64,000 bases of DNA, taken from the NCBI RefSeq assembly GCF_002443255.2, contig NW_019211454.1, positions 54,305,823-54,369,822 on the forward strand. The letters run 5' to 3'. The notes beneath the pieces are model-generated. The model was not told the origin of the DNA and made no database searches. It was given only the letters and a program-made list of their open reading frames with translations. Position numbers and translations under genes: made by a program. Numbering within the stretch: the first letter of the stretch is position 1; each line of letters opens with the position of its first letter. This DNA comes from Varroa destructor. Taxonomy: Eukaryota; Arthropoda; Arachnida; Mesostigmata; Varroidae. This document shows positions 40,115 through 51,625 of this stretch, one piece after another.

Positions 40115-40849
40115 TTTAGTTCATACGTGTCGTATTGCGACACCAGGTACAGTTAGGGAAAATGTCACACACAAAAACCTGTTTATTGATGAAACAGCTG
40201 TAGCGATAGCCGCGACTCATTTTCATATCAGAGCGTCAATAGGAACGGTTTTCAGACTCAGGGTGTCACCAACAAACATGGATATTTTTATCCCATCCGA
40301 CTAGAAGATTAGTCACCCCGTGAAGCTGTGATCGGAAGAGCTGAAAATGTAAGCGGATCCATTTCGATGGCTAAAGAACAGCTGTATCCGAGAGCAGGAG
40401 CGGAAATTATAAAGTAACCCGTGTAAACTCTATAACCTTGAGCCAATTATGAACAGATATATTCCATACGTGGTGTAATTAGAGTTATTTAAGTTTACTC
40501 ACACCTTTTAGGATTTTCATATTTTTGTATGGACGGCTATTGGACTATCGGTCAATTTTTGCAGAGGACACGATGTAGGCTCAATGAAAACCAAGCTTAG
40601 TGAATGCTTGTTAGATGAACCCCGTTCGTCGCAACAGGAACCGTTACGCTAAGTTAACTTAACTAAGTTAGTTAGAAAAGACTTTGTGGATGGTAAAATG
40701 TCCTCTATCGAAATATTGGTGGCCTGTATAACTTCTATGTAGCAGTTCTGTCATCGACAAAATCAATTGCGATTACGTTGAATCGCTAGAGATAATACGG
40801 TAACGAAATCAAGAACGGACAGTATGAAAACGGGATCGTTCTGGTTGCG

Positions 40850-40905
40850 ATGCGAAAGCGCCGAGCGTGCTGGAAGTCTAGATTCGGGCAGGATGTGAAT
40901 TCTCT
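40850..40905 (+). repeat. Possible tRNA-derived SINE fragment, copy 3 (box B side only)
   Basis: GTCTAGATTCGGGCAGGATG matches the box B side and downstream tail of the copy at 27.0 kb with one substitution and one missing base. The box A side is not convincingly preserved. Assignment rests on this short match alone. Confidence 0.35.
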
Positions 40906-41167
40906 ATTTACTAATAGAAAAAAATAAGGCTCGCTATATCAAATCTGTAAAAACTTATCGCCCATCTGTTTACGGGTTAGTAGAAGCACTGAGATTCTCA
41001 GCTAATTTAGTTTCTCGCTGCTTTCAAATAATTACGAATACACATGAACTAATATTTACACTATAAAAATTCTTGAAGATCTTCAACTAAGTTATGATAC
41101 GTAAAAGTTTTTCTGAAGTTACTAAAACACTCGAATATTATAATTGACTGAAGCAAATTCAATTCAT

Positions 41168-41195
41168 TAATAATAATATTATATATAATTATTAT
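41168..41195. repeat. A/T-rich palindrome
   Basis: AATAATAAT and ATTATTATT pair around an ATTATATATA-type loop. Low complexity, so weak on its own. It sits about 50 bases before the 41.25-kb hairpin. Confidence 0.75.
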
Positions 41196-41245
41196 TGCGT
41201 CGATGGAGATAAACACGCGGATTTGAATGTATTAGATTGGTTTCG

Positions 41246-41306
41246 TGTCGTGACTGTGAACGCCCGTGGTTAGAAAATCACGGGCGTTCACAGTCGACAG
41301 ACGACA
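41246..41306. repeat. Perfect 17-bp inverted repeat with outer extension
   Basis: Left arm GACTGTGAACGCCCGTG (41,252-41,268) pairs exactly with 41,279-41,295 over a 10-base loop. TGTCGT (41,246-41,251) and ACGACA (41,301-41,306) add six further pairs across a five-base bulge. It is G/C-rich compared with the A/T-rich surroundings and lies about 300 bases upstream of the readable LINE relic. Confidence 0.95.
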
Positions 41307-41599
41307 TCGTCATCATCGGACCGTTGTCCAAATGAATTCAATAACAACAAATGGCTATAATTTACTGAGGAATTGTACGAATGCAATTTAATCAATGGCT
41401 AAATTTAACTTACGATACATCTTTTCGCAGCTGAGTCAAGGCTAAGCTTTGTAACTGTCTGTAACACTTCAGTGTCGATATGATACAACGATTAGGTAAA
41501 CTGTCTGTATCCAGCATGAAGCTCCACTTGGATATATTTCGTCTTTGATGGGTCGGCATGATTGTACCCACGCGTTATCCTTACACTATAGTTTACCCA

Positions 41600-43980
41600 T
41601 TGTGTGCCATGGTGGAATCGAGCATTAGCCTATTTGTCTGCGGAGAGCAATGGAATAGGTCTAACTGAAGCTGTCTTCGTGTGCGCTCTACTGTGCCTCG
41701 TGGGAAATAACGTCACTACTCTGCGTGACCAGCGACTAGGTCTCGTAGCAGCCTATGTTCGGCCGGCTGATCCACAATCAACATACGCAAAGGTGGAAAG
41801 ACTCATCAGTGTACAACGCTATTTCTCGATTATTGTTTGCGGCTTCAACGTCGCCTCGACCAGCCGAACCCAATATTTCTCTAGACACGGTTGCGCGCCT
41901 CGGTTGCTTGATTTAAATCCGCCCCGACACCGACTTCCCTAGAACATGTAGGAAATTCTGCCATCCATATATCTGCGACGAACGTGATTAATAACAGGGT
42001 AAAGTTTCAGGGTAAGGATCGTTCCTTCGTTCAACAAGAATTCGTGTTAATATACCAGTGGCGATAGATTTCACTAAATTGCAATTGCGCCAAGCTCCGA
42101 CGCAATGTCTAGATGTAGGTAAGCTCCTGGAACGTATACACGAAGTTCCCTCTATGCCTGATGTGGTGAACACTGAAACTTATGCGCAGCATCTGTTTCA
42201 AGTTCTCTGTTGCTTTTTCGTGCCCCCTGGAAATACGGGCCGCGGTTCAACTATAATTGCAACCTTGTCTAAAGGACCCAGAAGGTCAGAGTGGCCGAGG
42301 TACAGCTTGAGTTCCGCCCTTTGCCTCCGTTTTTGAAAAGATCTGTCGAGGAATATAATACGTTCAGTACCTTGAACGGCTGGAAACATGTTTGATCACC
42401 GCTGCAGCACGTCAACCGTACGTGTCAACGTAAGTGGCTAACGAAGAAGGCGGTTCGGTAGCTCGTCCTACTGCGCTGGACGGTACAATTTAATAATAGT
42501 CTAAACACTGACGCAGTCGCAGCCTAGGGGAAGGATGGTATCCTGTTAGTGATTTCCAAGGGAAAGGGCGATTTAAGCGCCCTCTATCGTGGCGGGCGTA
42601 GCGGAGAAAAGTGTTTGTTTGTAAGCTGCTTTCTCGTTTGCTGACTAAGAAACAAAATAGCTGTATAGAAAGCGTACGTGCTAGTCCAATGGAGCGATAT
42701 GAATTCCAAAGAACATCCTACGGAAAAAACGTCAAGAGAGTACTAGCCATCTCGCGTAATCTTATGTGGTAGTTGTCGACCCCAAAGCCTCAGCCTTCGG
42801 CTAGGCGTCTAGGTCCAAGGTTATGTTCACGGTGGCTGAGGTAGGTGCCTTAGTAAATATATTCAATCTTCCCTCTGCAATTCTCTCCGCAGGATCTGCA
42901 AATTGTTTCGGGAAAGCAGAATAATCATCGACGACGAAGTGACCGAATTCCCATCCTTTATACAGATAACCGGCCTGGCTCAAAGAGACAGCCTAAGCCC
43001 ATTCTTATTCTTGGCGTTCCTGACAAAATAAGAGAGCCGAAAAATCAGCCATTTCGTATGCGGACGATTTGGTGATACGGGAATCAGACAGGTTTCAAAT
43101 GCAGCAAGCTCTAGCCCAATGTCACACGGCAGCCACGGAAATAGGATTTACTGTAAATTTGACTTAAATGACCACAGACGATGAAGTTTAGAAGGGAAAC
43201 CAGGACGGCAGTTACTGATGTCTTGTACTTTCTTAGGTTGCCTCCTGCCTACGTAAACCGGTCTCCTTTACCCAGGATCACTTTTCTCCGAGAACGACAG
43301 AAGTTTCATTGCGCACGAAAGATGTAGGAAGGTAGCATTGGTCGTATCGCTTTATCGCTTGTCCCTCACAAGCGCTTTAACTTCCAACGTAGCTCTGATC
43401 GTAATAACTGGATAGGCGTCACTTGGAACGAGCTTACAATGGAGAGCTACGAACCCCTAAATTGCGTTAAAAGTGCACCGGAACCACACATAATGACCCA
43501 AAATCACCTCGAGTATCTCCTGGCCAACCTACTACCACCCTCTGAGAACTTATACTGCTGCTTAGAACTCCCAGCAACGAAAATGGTTAGGACAAGCCTC
43601 AAGAACTAGGAGTAAAAATTCGCGAGGATTAATGGGGGTTCCTTGTGTCGGATGCGAAACAACGTAAGAAATAGGACAAACCGGTTAAACAGACATATCG
43701 TTACTTGCTTTGCCGTGCATGGGTTACACAATAAATTTTGTAAGGAAGCCAGGTTTCTATAAACTTAATGATATGTACGGGTGGTGCAGATGCGGGATTT
43801 CGTATATCCTCTTTGATATTGGGATATTACGTGACTGACTTGTATTTAGCAGCAGAAATGAAAAATAAGATTCGATTTATTGATAATTCTACTGCAACGG
43901 TTGATAAGATTGATTGGTGCAAATGTATTATGTATGCTATTATTTTGTGCTGTATCTCTATGACGCTTGCTACTGATTAA
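41600..43980 (+). mobile_element. Degenerate non-LTR retrotransposon (Jockey/R1-like LINE)
   Basis: A dead LINE read across frames. An open block at 41,604-41,942 contains LGLVAAYVRP and later VCGFNVAST, matching the 'YxPP...GDFNAxS' core of the APE-type endonuclease. Block 42,058-42,336 and the following basic stretch resemble the endonuclease-RT linker. Reverse transcriptase motifs follow at 42,560-43,160. Then ERCRKVALVVSLYRLSL (about 43,318-43,370) matches the post-RT 'thumb' region. HGLHNKFC (43,718-43,741) plus WCRCG (43,782-43,796, next frame) matches the C-terminal Cys/His motif of these LINEs. The endonuclease-to-YADD distance is shorter than in intact Jockey/R1 elements and the 5' part is missing, so it is truncated and internally deleted. 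No poly(A) tail or target duplication was identified. Confidence 0.83.
42560..43170 (+). pseudogene. LINE reverse transcriptase core (inactive)
   Basis: RNA-directed DNA polymerase domain of the surrounding LINE. The frame covering 42,868-43,028 reads LRRICKLFRESRIIIDDEV and then GLAQRDSLSPFLFLAFL, matching the RT motif 'GVxQGDPLSPxLFN' (QRDSLSPFLF at 42,981-43,010, with Gly replaced by Arg). The active-site box YADDLV lies at 43,057-43,074 in a different frame, and is followed by RFQMQQALAQCHTAATEIGF and VNLT, the usual helix and 'GLxxNxxKT' region. The KGD...YR block at about 42,567-42,600 resembles the fingers motif. Both catalytic Asp codons of YADD survive, but a stop and a frame change upstream mean no product could be made. 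Confidence 0.85.
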
Positions 43981-44021
43981 GCGTCTATTTAGGCTAGATT
44001 TGATGACCACGCGTGTTTCCA

Positions 44022-44068
44022 TGAAAAGTAAGTTGGGCATTCTTCGCCAATACCCAACTTACTTTTCA
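44022..44068. repeat. Perfect 16-bp inverted repeat (hairpin)
   Basis: Left arm TGAAAAGTAAGTTGGG (44,022-44,037) pairs exactly with 44,053-44,068 over a 15-base loop. It lies less than 100 bases after the last readable LINE codons, so it could belong to the LINE 3' untranslated region. Confidence 0.95.
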
Positions 44069-44075
44069 GCACCCA

Positions 44076-44093
44076 GTCAACATTTATGTTGAC
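44076..44093. repeat. Short 7-bp hairpin adjacent to the larger one
   Basis: GTCAACA TTTA TGTTGAC, a seven-base-pair stem with a four-base loop, eight bases after the 16-bp stem. Short enough to be chance alone, but notable by position. Confidence 0.8.
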
Positions 44094-44726
44094 AGTCGAG
44101 CCAGAGCTAAACTGAAATAGTCATTGTTTCCGCAAGTCGATGTATTATACTGGAAGGTACGAAACGCATTTAAAAGGCCTGGCAGACTTAGTACAATCGG
44201 TCGCTTAGAGCCTGTTCTTGACCGCAGTGCTACAAGTTAAGACCGCAGAACTAGCTGCAAATCCGCCTAAAACTGCTTCGAATACGTACAGGAATATATA
44301 TTTAAACTATTATTATGCCTACAAATCTATTCAGCAGGAAGGTTTTTGTGTCGGTTCTATTTACTTTGTATAGCATTATAGCTCTCAGGGAACAGCCTGG
44401 TGGTCGTCATATTTTTGTCAAAAAGAAATTTTCTTCTATTCGGATTTTTTTTTCTAGTTATCAGATCTCTCTTAGAATAGATATAGCCAACTTTAATTTC
44501 CGCTTATGATGTTTTGGTTCATTTGGGAATTCATCTTATTCATGATATGACTTCCGACAGCTAGGACCTAAGCTCAAATACGCGCTGGCAGAAAATGCCA
44601 ACAAGAATCGTTCTGAAAATCGCAATATTCCGGAGCGCGCAACTCGGTATCCTTCCGCTATCGATTACATTGGTTATACAAGCTTGGTCCTGTTTATAAA
44701 AACTGTAAACAATAAAACTTATATAT

Positions 44727-44912
44727 TTATTTAGCGAGTGTACAAACGGCGATTCTGACCATTGTTCCGTTCCAGAAGCAGAAAAGAGGAAGACATCCTG
44801 TCGTCATTGACGAATCTCCTGCGAGAAGTGTTTGTGATGAGGTAACATTAAACGGGATGGGGATTTGTTTAAAGCCCGATTCAGCAAGCAGTTCCTGGCG
44901 GAAACCTTGCAC
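44727..44912 (-). CDS. Candidate terminal coding exon, unknown protein
   Basis: Not recognised. A minus-strand frame starts directly after a strong acceptor (TGCTTATTTTAG, AG at 44,913-44,914) and ends at a TAA that overlaps an AATAAA-like motif, the layout of a last exon. The product begins VQGFRQELLAESGFKQIPI and is about 61 residues, with ordinary composition and no clear domain. It lies about 0.75 kb downstream of, and antisense to, the LINE relic, so it could be part of another decayed element. Confidence 0.3.
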   Translation of the reverse strand: MQGFRQELLAESGFKQIPIPFNVTSSQTLLAGDSSMTTGCLPLFCFWNGTMVRIAVCTLAK

Positions 44913-47900
44913 CTAAAATAAGCACCATTGACCTGTTGACAAGTTTCAATCAGGTGCGTTTTCCTTTTAGCATAAGTAAAACTGCCTTCTGGTTTTTATT
45001 CCAATATCTACTCTAGCAACAAATAAATCGTATATTGATGAGAACCTACATGGAAAGAAATTCACAATCAAACGTTGCTAAAACGTACACTGCAGTCAGG
45101 ACAAAATCAATTATGGCTTTATGAAAAAAATGGATAAGTCAGTTAACATTTTGCCGCAACAGGAGTCAGCAGTTTAGAATGTTAGTGGCCTTAGGGGCCT
45201 TCTCCCTTGTTGTGTCAATTAGTTGCATTAGTTCAGCTGGACTTGTAATGCACTGATTTATTTGTACGTTTTTGTTTCTGTGATTTTATTGCGATTTCTT
45301 GCTCCGTCGATAATTTACCTTGGTTCTTCTCTACGCCTTTCGACGATGTTGATGTAAAGCTGAGTAGCATTAAGAAAAAATAAAGTTTGAGCGTAACACA
45401 CAACAGCGGTTACAATCGTAGTCAGTATCAGTAAAAATCCAATTTACCTTTGCCACATTGTTTTCAATAAATCACTTGTCACTCGTCGTCGCCTTTTTGC
45501 ACTTACCCAAAGAGTCAATTGTCCGAGCTCCGACTACGCCACTGTACGCCTAGATGTATGTAACAAATTATATATCTGACAAAAAGAAAAATACTTATAA
45601 GCAACTTCTTGAGAGTGAACCTCAACAACGCTGGCTGGCATGAAGTAACGAAACAGAGTAAAACGGTGAAGATAATCGATTACCTATAGGAAGACGTCAA
45701 CAAAAAAGCAGCATAGCTCGAAAATTGCGAAGACGCTACGGAACCCCAACTAAACCCAGAAGTATGCATGAACGGACTACAAATATTGCGAGTAGCTGAT
45801 TGAAGGTAGGAGTGAAACGAAAGCCGATGTCGAAAAAGGAAAATAAAGACATATTCTGCCAGTAGGCGAGATTAAATATAAGTAATGAAATGGCAAAACA
45901 TAGAATCCTACTCAGAACGGCTATATCAGTCTGTTTTTGGGCATTGTGCTATCAGCAGCGTTCATCTGCCGAAAGAACAAAGGTCCCCAAATTAGCTCCA
46001 TTCAGTTCCACTTCTTCGACACACGCAACATTGACGGCGGCACTGGCTGTCGCATTTTTTTTTCTCCTCTTTCCTGTTTTCGCAGGCGATCATAAATCGT
46101 ACGTGAAGAGGACTGCTATATGCAGTCGACGAGTATTAAGACTGATACATTGGTCGGGGCCTACAGTAAATGATTTCACTGTTTTCCTGTATAATAGATG
46201 CGTTTCACAGTCTGTGTATATGGGTGTACATTTGTTTAAGTTCACACCAGGTTGTCGATATGAATTCAGAACCATTCAGAACCGGTATTCGGTCGGGTGG
46301 CATCGATTTCGTTTATACCCGCTAATACATGAAATATGTATTGGAGAATGAGGGATAAAAAATTATAAGTGAATTAGGTCACGAACAAATGTTACGCTCC
46401 TAAGTAGAATGAATCCCGAAGTTTATTTCGAGGACAATCGGACAATTCCTTCGTATATATGTATCACCAGCCAACAGCGACCAGAAGAAGGCTTCCTGTA
46501 CAGTATCTTTTGCAGAGAGCCAAAGAGTCTTGCTAAGCGAACAGAGAATATTCAGCCGAAAGGAAAAGGCGTTTAGTTAGTAAAGAGAGCATCGACTTAC
46601 AACTCGTCTGAATACAAAGAAACAAAGACGTCATCAAATTCAGCTGACAGATGATGATAACCATCAGCAGGATCATCACCACGAACCTCGTAACAATAGC
46701 CATCATAAGAGAGTGGAAGCGATGAAAGTAGGATGATGATCGTAATAATAGTGGTGGTGCAGAAAATAACAATATTTGCTATAAATATTATATAACGATT
46801 ACACTTTTGAAGGTATGTTACCATTGTTGTCGTTTGTAATAGAGTGACAGGTAGAACGATTATACCCTTCACTAGCGAAAGGATACAACAACTCACATCG
46901 ATGTCTAAAAATGTCTGCTGAAGAAGGGTTGTCGAAAAAGTTCTCATGAGCACACAAAGTTGCTGACGTACCTGAGCCATGCGCCGGTCAGTTTCATAGC
47001 TTGGGCATGGGAAAGAGTTCTGGCAAACCTTCCCGCCAGCCCGCATTACCGGTGGCGCCCTCTACGCTGCTACGGCAAACTAACTGAAATGAATTGGTGC
47101 AAGACTACCGTTTTTGCCCCAGGGTGGCGCTGCGAACATTATTTTGACGAAGGAATAGTGTAGCAACGTTATATGGCACTGCTATGGTACTTCAGTTAGA
47201 TAGGCAACAGTACCATAATTGTAGAAGCAGACAGTATAGTAAAAACAAGGAAAACTAGCTTCGACTTAGCTACAAGATTGTGTAATATAGATGAAGTTTA
47301 TTTTAAGTCGTAGGCGAAAGAATCTATTTACCGGACGTGGCATCCGAGGTATATAGAAGTTTTTAGTAAAACTGTCTGATTAAGATTATAGAAGTGCATT
47401 TAACTTTTAAGTAACTCCCTGCGCGTTCGCAGCTTGATTAGTTATCGACCGTTTTATTCCTCACTACGGTTCATAGGACTTTTAATCAGACTTGTATAAC
47501 AGCGGACAGCAAGTAAATTGACTATAATCCTACGTCACTTTAGGTTGTTACTGAAAATAAGAATCATTCTCTCATAAAGTTGGAATAAGCAATGAAAATC
47601 TCATGTTGGTTATCTATTCACGCGTATGAATGCCTATTGAAAGAAACCCCTTGTTCGCTATGCAGGTATGATGTGCGCCTCTTGGAGTTTTTTTTTATAC
47701 GTGAACCACCAAGGCACCGTAGAAACAGCGCCAACAGTTGTGCCTGTGTGGGGCCTCATGGCATAAGGCAAAAACGAACGAAGTACGGTTTGGTCGCGTG
47801 TCCAAGACGACCGACAGTGGAGGGTGAGTACCACTCACGGTTCAAGTGCGTTTCGTTCTATCTACCTCGATCGCTGCTTGGCTGGACCCCAGATAAGACA

Positions 47901-50900
47901 CATTCACATATCCTGCCCATAACAGGACTGAAATGCGCGGAGAGGTCAATGAGATTCAGTAGACTGTCTTTAAGATTCATTTGTAACAATTAATATATTT
48001 CAATATACTAACAATTAATCATATTTCATTTATATATCTTGAAGAAATAAGAATTCTGTTAACTGACTATGGTTCTCGTCGTCACTTTTTCTATGGAGAT
48101 AACCCAAACAATTCCCATAAAAGCACTGGCTAAGGCTATATACACGAAAAATTCAAACAGAGTGCAATTCCTATAAACTACTGAATGCTACCGGAACTAC
48201 TGAGTCAGCAAATGACAAACTCCCGCTAATATCCGGATTTCGTTGCATATAAACTATTAAAAGATATCATACATATGCTTCATATGTTTAATAGCTTTAC
48301 TATTGTTCGCGATCTAACGTTATTTTATTATATAGCAAAGCCAACTAAAAAAATTATCAGCTTAATTTCCTAAGGATTGATTCTTTGCCCCTGCTTCTGT
48401 AGCGCTCCGTATATAATTTATACAAATACCGGAGCGATGGCAGTAGATAATAACAGTAATAGAAAACGGCTCAAAATCAATCCGTGCCTGGAACGCTATA
48501 GCAGTTAACGTTCTTTATAGACGCGAGAACTCTTTTCTTTCGGTCCCCTCCAGTGGCTGCAGCTCCTGCCGATAAAGAATAAAGGTAGTACTTTGTTACT
48601 TAACCGAAGTACCGAATTTATTGAATGAGCATGTACCGAGATAAACGTAATGGACCTTTTAAAAATGAGACGTTTTGGGCGAAAGACAAAGGATAACGTC
48701 TGTTAAGAAAAGAAGCCACAGACATGCAATGCTTTTGCCCTCCACGTTTATTTTATGCTATGATATGTGCTCAAAATTTTGATAACGTAAACTGAGTTTG
48801 TTGAGTTTCGCCGCTATCCAGCTCGACGTGTCTGATGTGGGGCACAGTTGTGTCAACGATGGCGACGACTACAACGCTTAGTGTAGCTGTGAAAATGCAA
48901 TAAAACGCACATAGAACAAGTTCACATATACACATAAGCCATCGTACTCACATGAACATAACCCAAGCCCAGAATTTTCATTCTGAGCAAACTTTATTAA
49001 TTGTTGCCAAAACATGAATATGCCAGCTAGCAAATAATGAGTCCATATGCAAACGTCTAATAATGACGACAACCATATACCTTTCAATTTCGGTAAGTAG
49101 AATCTTGGAAACAGTAGGTAACGCGTTTGCTTAGTCGGTTTGACGTTATGAGGCTTGCGTGAGGTAGTAACGTGTCGGTGGTTTGTGGTTGGCCACCAGT
49201 GGCTTATGTTGTCAGCCGTAGTTAGCAGTAAATAAAAAAAAATGACCAGACTATGGTTTATGGGACGGTCGTTGGGATCATTATCTGACCTAAATAGCAT
49301 CACAGTAGAAGATCGAGTGGTATTCGAAGCAAAATATTGACCTTGGTAAAGAAATAACACGGTGAATTAGGACCACTACCATTTGTCTGAGCATGTTTCT
49401 TGAAGAACGTCATTGAGCGTCAGGTGTGCAATTTAGTGGAACGACGCCTGAACTGTTGCCCTCTTCAGGCCAACGCTCCTGTTTTACAGGAAATAGTACA
49501 GTCGAAGACATCTATGAAACTCAATAAATAAGCGATCTGAAATGAAAACAAGTAAACGAACATATAGCCTCTGGCATTCCTGAACCAATATGGTCGTAAG
49601 TAATGGAAGGCTATATTCATTAATTGTACAACAATTTTCATCCCTACAAAATAACCACGAGCCTTTTAAATGCCTATTCTGTTATTTCTTAGGTCAAGAA
49701 AAATCTTTTTCGGGAAAATGCCTCAAGTGGTTCAGGGCAGCATTCAGTAGCTAGGTTAGCGCAATTCGATGATCGCAGACTTGAAGTTTAACTTGCTTAA
49801 TTGTCTGGCTATATCGTTTCTGTCACTGGATCACAACTTTCTTGGATGGACACTGTGCTAGGTCAGTTTGTCTCAGCGTTTTTCTCGATGTGCGTCATTT
49901 TCATTGAATGAATTCAGCTTGCTAAGTTATATTTGTCTACATTTAATCATGCGTCTAGTTTCTTAATAGCTAACACGATAAACTGAAGACCATTTGAGAG
50001 AGAGAGAGCGCTCGCATAAATCGACCCATGGCGCTCGAGTGTGCTGTGGTCATAGCGGCAGGTAGAGACATAACGTTTGAGGTTCAGATCATAAAATATC
50101 GTCAAACACGAAATCATCTTCTTACAGTTATACCATACTTAAGTGCTATTAATTTACAAGCAAGTTTAAGTGCGACCATTGTCTTTAATTAACGACGTTC
50201 TGCGTATCGGCGCGTTCTATTCTACACACTAGTACGCTTTTAGATGTTTTAATCACGTAACTTTTTACGCACGCGCACACATTCAAAACATGGACGGATA
50301 AATAACGAGAATGAAAATTGTAATGGGCCTGCTAGCTTGGCTATTTGTTGATGACTAAGGCCTGTTCATTCAACGTTTTGTCTGTCCTAATTACGTACGT
50401 GCACTACCGTGTCTGCGGTAATGCAAGTGCACTTTGTTTCTATAAGAGAACACTTCGTGACCCCGCCACCGGATATCGTCAACAATAGTAGCTTTCTTTT
50501 GCGCTTACCACAAAACAGATCCATTCTATATGATGGTCGCTTACAGAGTAGTCAAGAAACGCCGTGGGCTAAACAAAGCCCCCAAGCAAAACCTTTAGTA
50601 AAAGCTGCGACATCAGTGGCTAACAGCTAAATGACTTTACCATTGGTTGCTATACAGCGTTAGTTGGCAAGCTGCTAATTTTATAGACGTGCAGCACGCT
50701 ATACATGTACGTGTATATGTGAGTGGTACCTACCAGCAGCGCAAGGTTTTTTCAATCTCCAATTCCTGTTTTACGAAGCTCGTAGCGTTAAGTGACCGAA
50801 TATCAATCTCATTTGCGGTTCATATAGGGATGCAAGCGAGACCTGCGTAATAGAACAGGACGGAATCAAGCATAAACTTAACCTTTCTCAACACTGATAA

Positions 50901-51283
50901 TTGAATTGGCCGACGCAGCTGCAATGCAATTTTTTTCACTGACGGTAGTGTGTGTGCATGATGCAAAATGTTTTTATGTCGGCCAGTATCTCTTGTACGG
51001 CAGAATTGCGATAAGTTTTTTCCCTCCAGAAGAGCGGGATCAAACAAAAGCAAGAACGAACATAGAAAAAAAAAAAAAAGGGTAACAGATATAACCAGAT
51101 TTAATTAAATCGAACTTCATCTTTTTTTTTTTTTGTTCATGAAGGGCAACGGCATCGATGTTAGATGCGCCTCTCCTAATTTTTGTGATTTTAAGCTTTG
51201 CGGCAAAAATATTACGTCGATCGTGTACTCCTTCTAAATGAATTAATAGGAAGCTTAAATTCTCACCACGTGTACAGCCCAGG
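44913..51283. other. No recognised gene
   Basis: Contains a 153-codon frame at 45,890-46,351 (+) with an excellent acceptor-like tract ending CGCAG at 46,086, and a 133-codon frame at 47,592-47,993 (+). Neither shows a domain. The 160-codon minus frame 48,878-49,360 has ordinary noncoding A/T-rich composition. Confidence 0.35.
51066..51134. repeat. A14 ... T13 inverted homopolymer pair
   Basis: A14 at 51,066-51,079 and T13 at 51,122-51,134 are separated by 42 bases containing the palindrome ATTTAATTAAAT. This could be two oppositely oriented retro-inserted tails or chance. Confidence 0.8.
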
Positions 51284-51625
51284 ATGAAGTCTGTTCGAAT
51301 GAAGGGTTTTGTTACCCAATACGTCGACGGGAAAATACATTATTATCTTGGTTTAGCAATAACTGTCGACGATGAAAGGAAACAGCTATGGTTATATGTT
51401 TCTATTGGCTCTAATGAACATTGTTGTTATTCAGCATTAAGCTGTAGTAATAATAACATCCTAATCGATAGCGGAGTAACTAGCAATAGTAGCCGCGATT
51501 CGAAACATGTTCATGTAAGGACACTGGTAGGAAGGAAGTCTCAGGAAGGCACAGAAACCTTGTCGGCAGCATTGACCAGCATAACACGTGAACGAGCTTC
51601 TCTAGTTATGAATTTGAAGAACTAA
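51284..51625 (+). CDS. Candidate small ORF or exon, unknown protein (113 codons)
   Basis: Not recognised. Begins at an ATG shortly after CACGTGTACAG and ends at TAA. Codon use is purine-first through most of its length, with DGKIHYYLGLAITVDDERKQ early and GRKSQEGTETLSAALTSITR late. No signal peptide or cysteine pattern that suggests a family. Its length is within what chance allows in this window, so the call rests on codon composition only. Confidence 0.25.
   Translation: MKSVRMKGFVTQYVDGKIHYYLGLAITVDDERKQLWLYVSIGSNEHCCYSALSCSNNNILIDSGVTSNSSRDSKHVHVRTLVGRKSQEGTETLSAALTSITRERASLVMNLKN

Noticed and set aside
45890..46351. 153-codon plus-strand ORF containing a splice-acceptor-like tract
   Set aside because: The acceptor at 46,086 is good, but no donor or recognisable protein supports an exon; kept only as a note.
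48878..49360. 160-codon minus-strand ORF
   Set aside because: Residue composition matches translated A/T-rich noncoding DNA; no domain.
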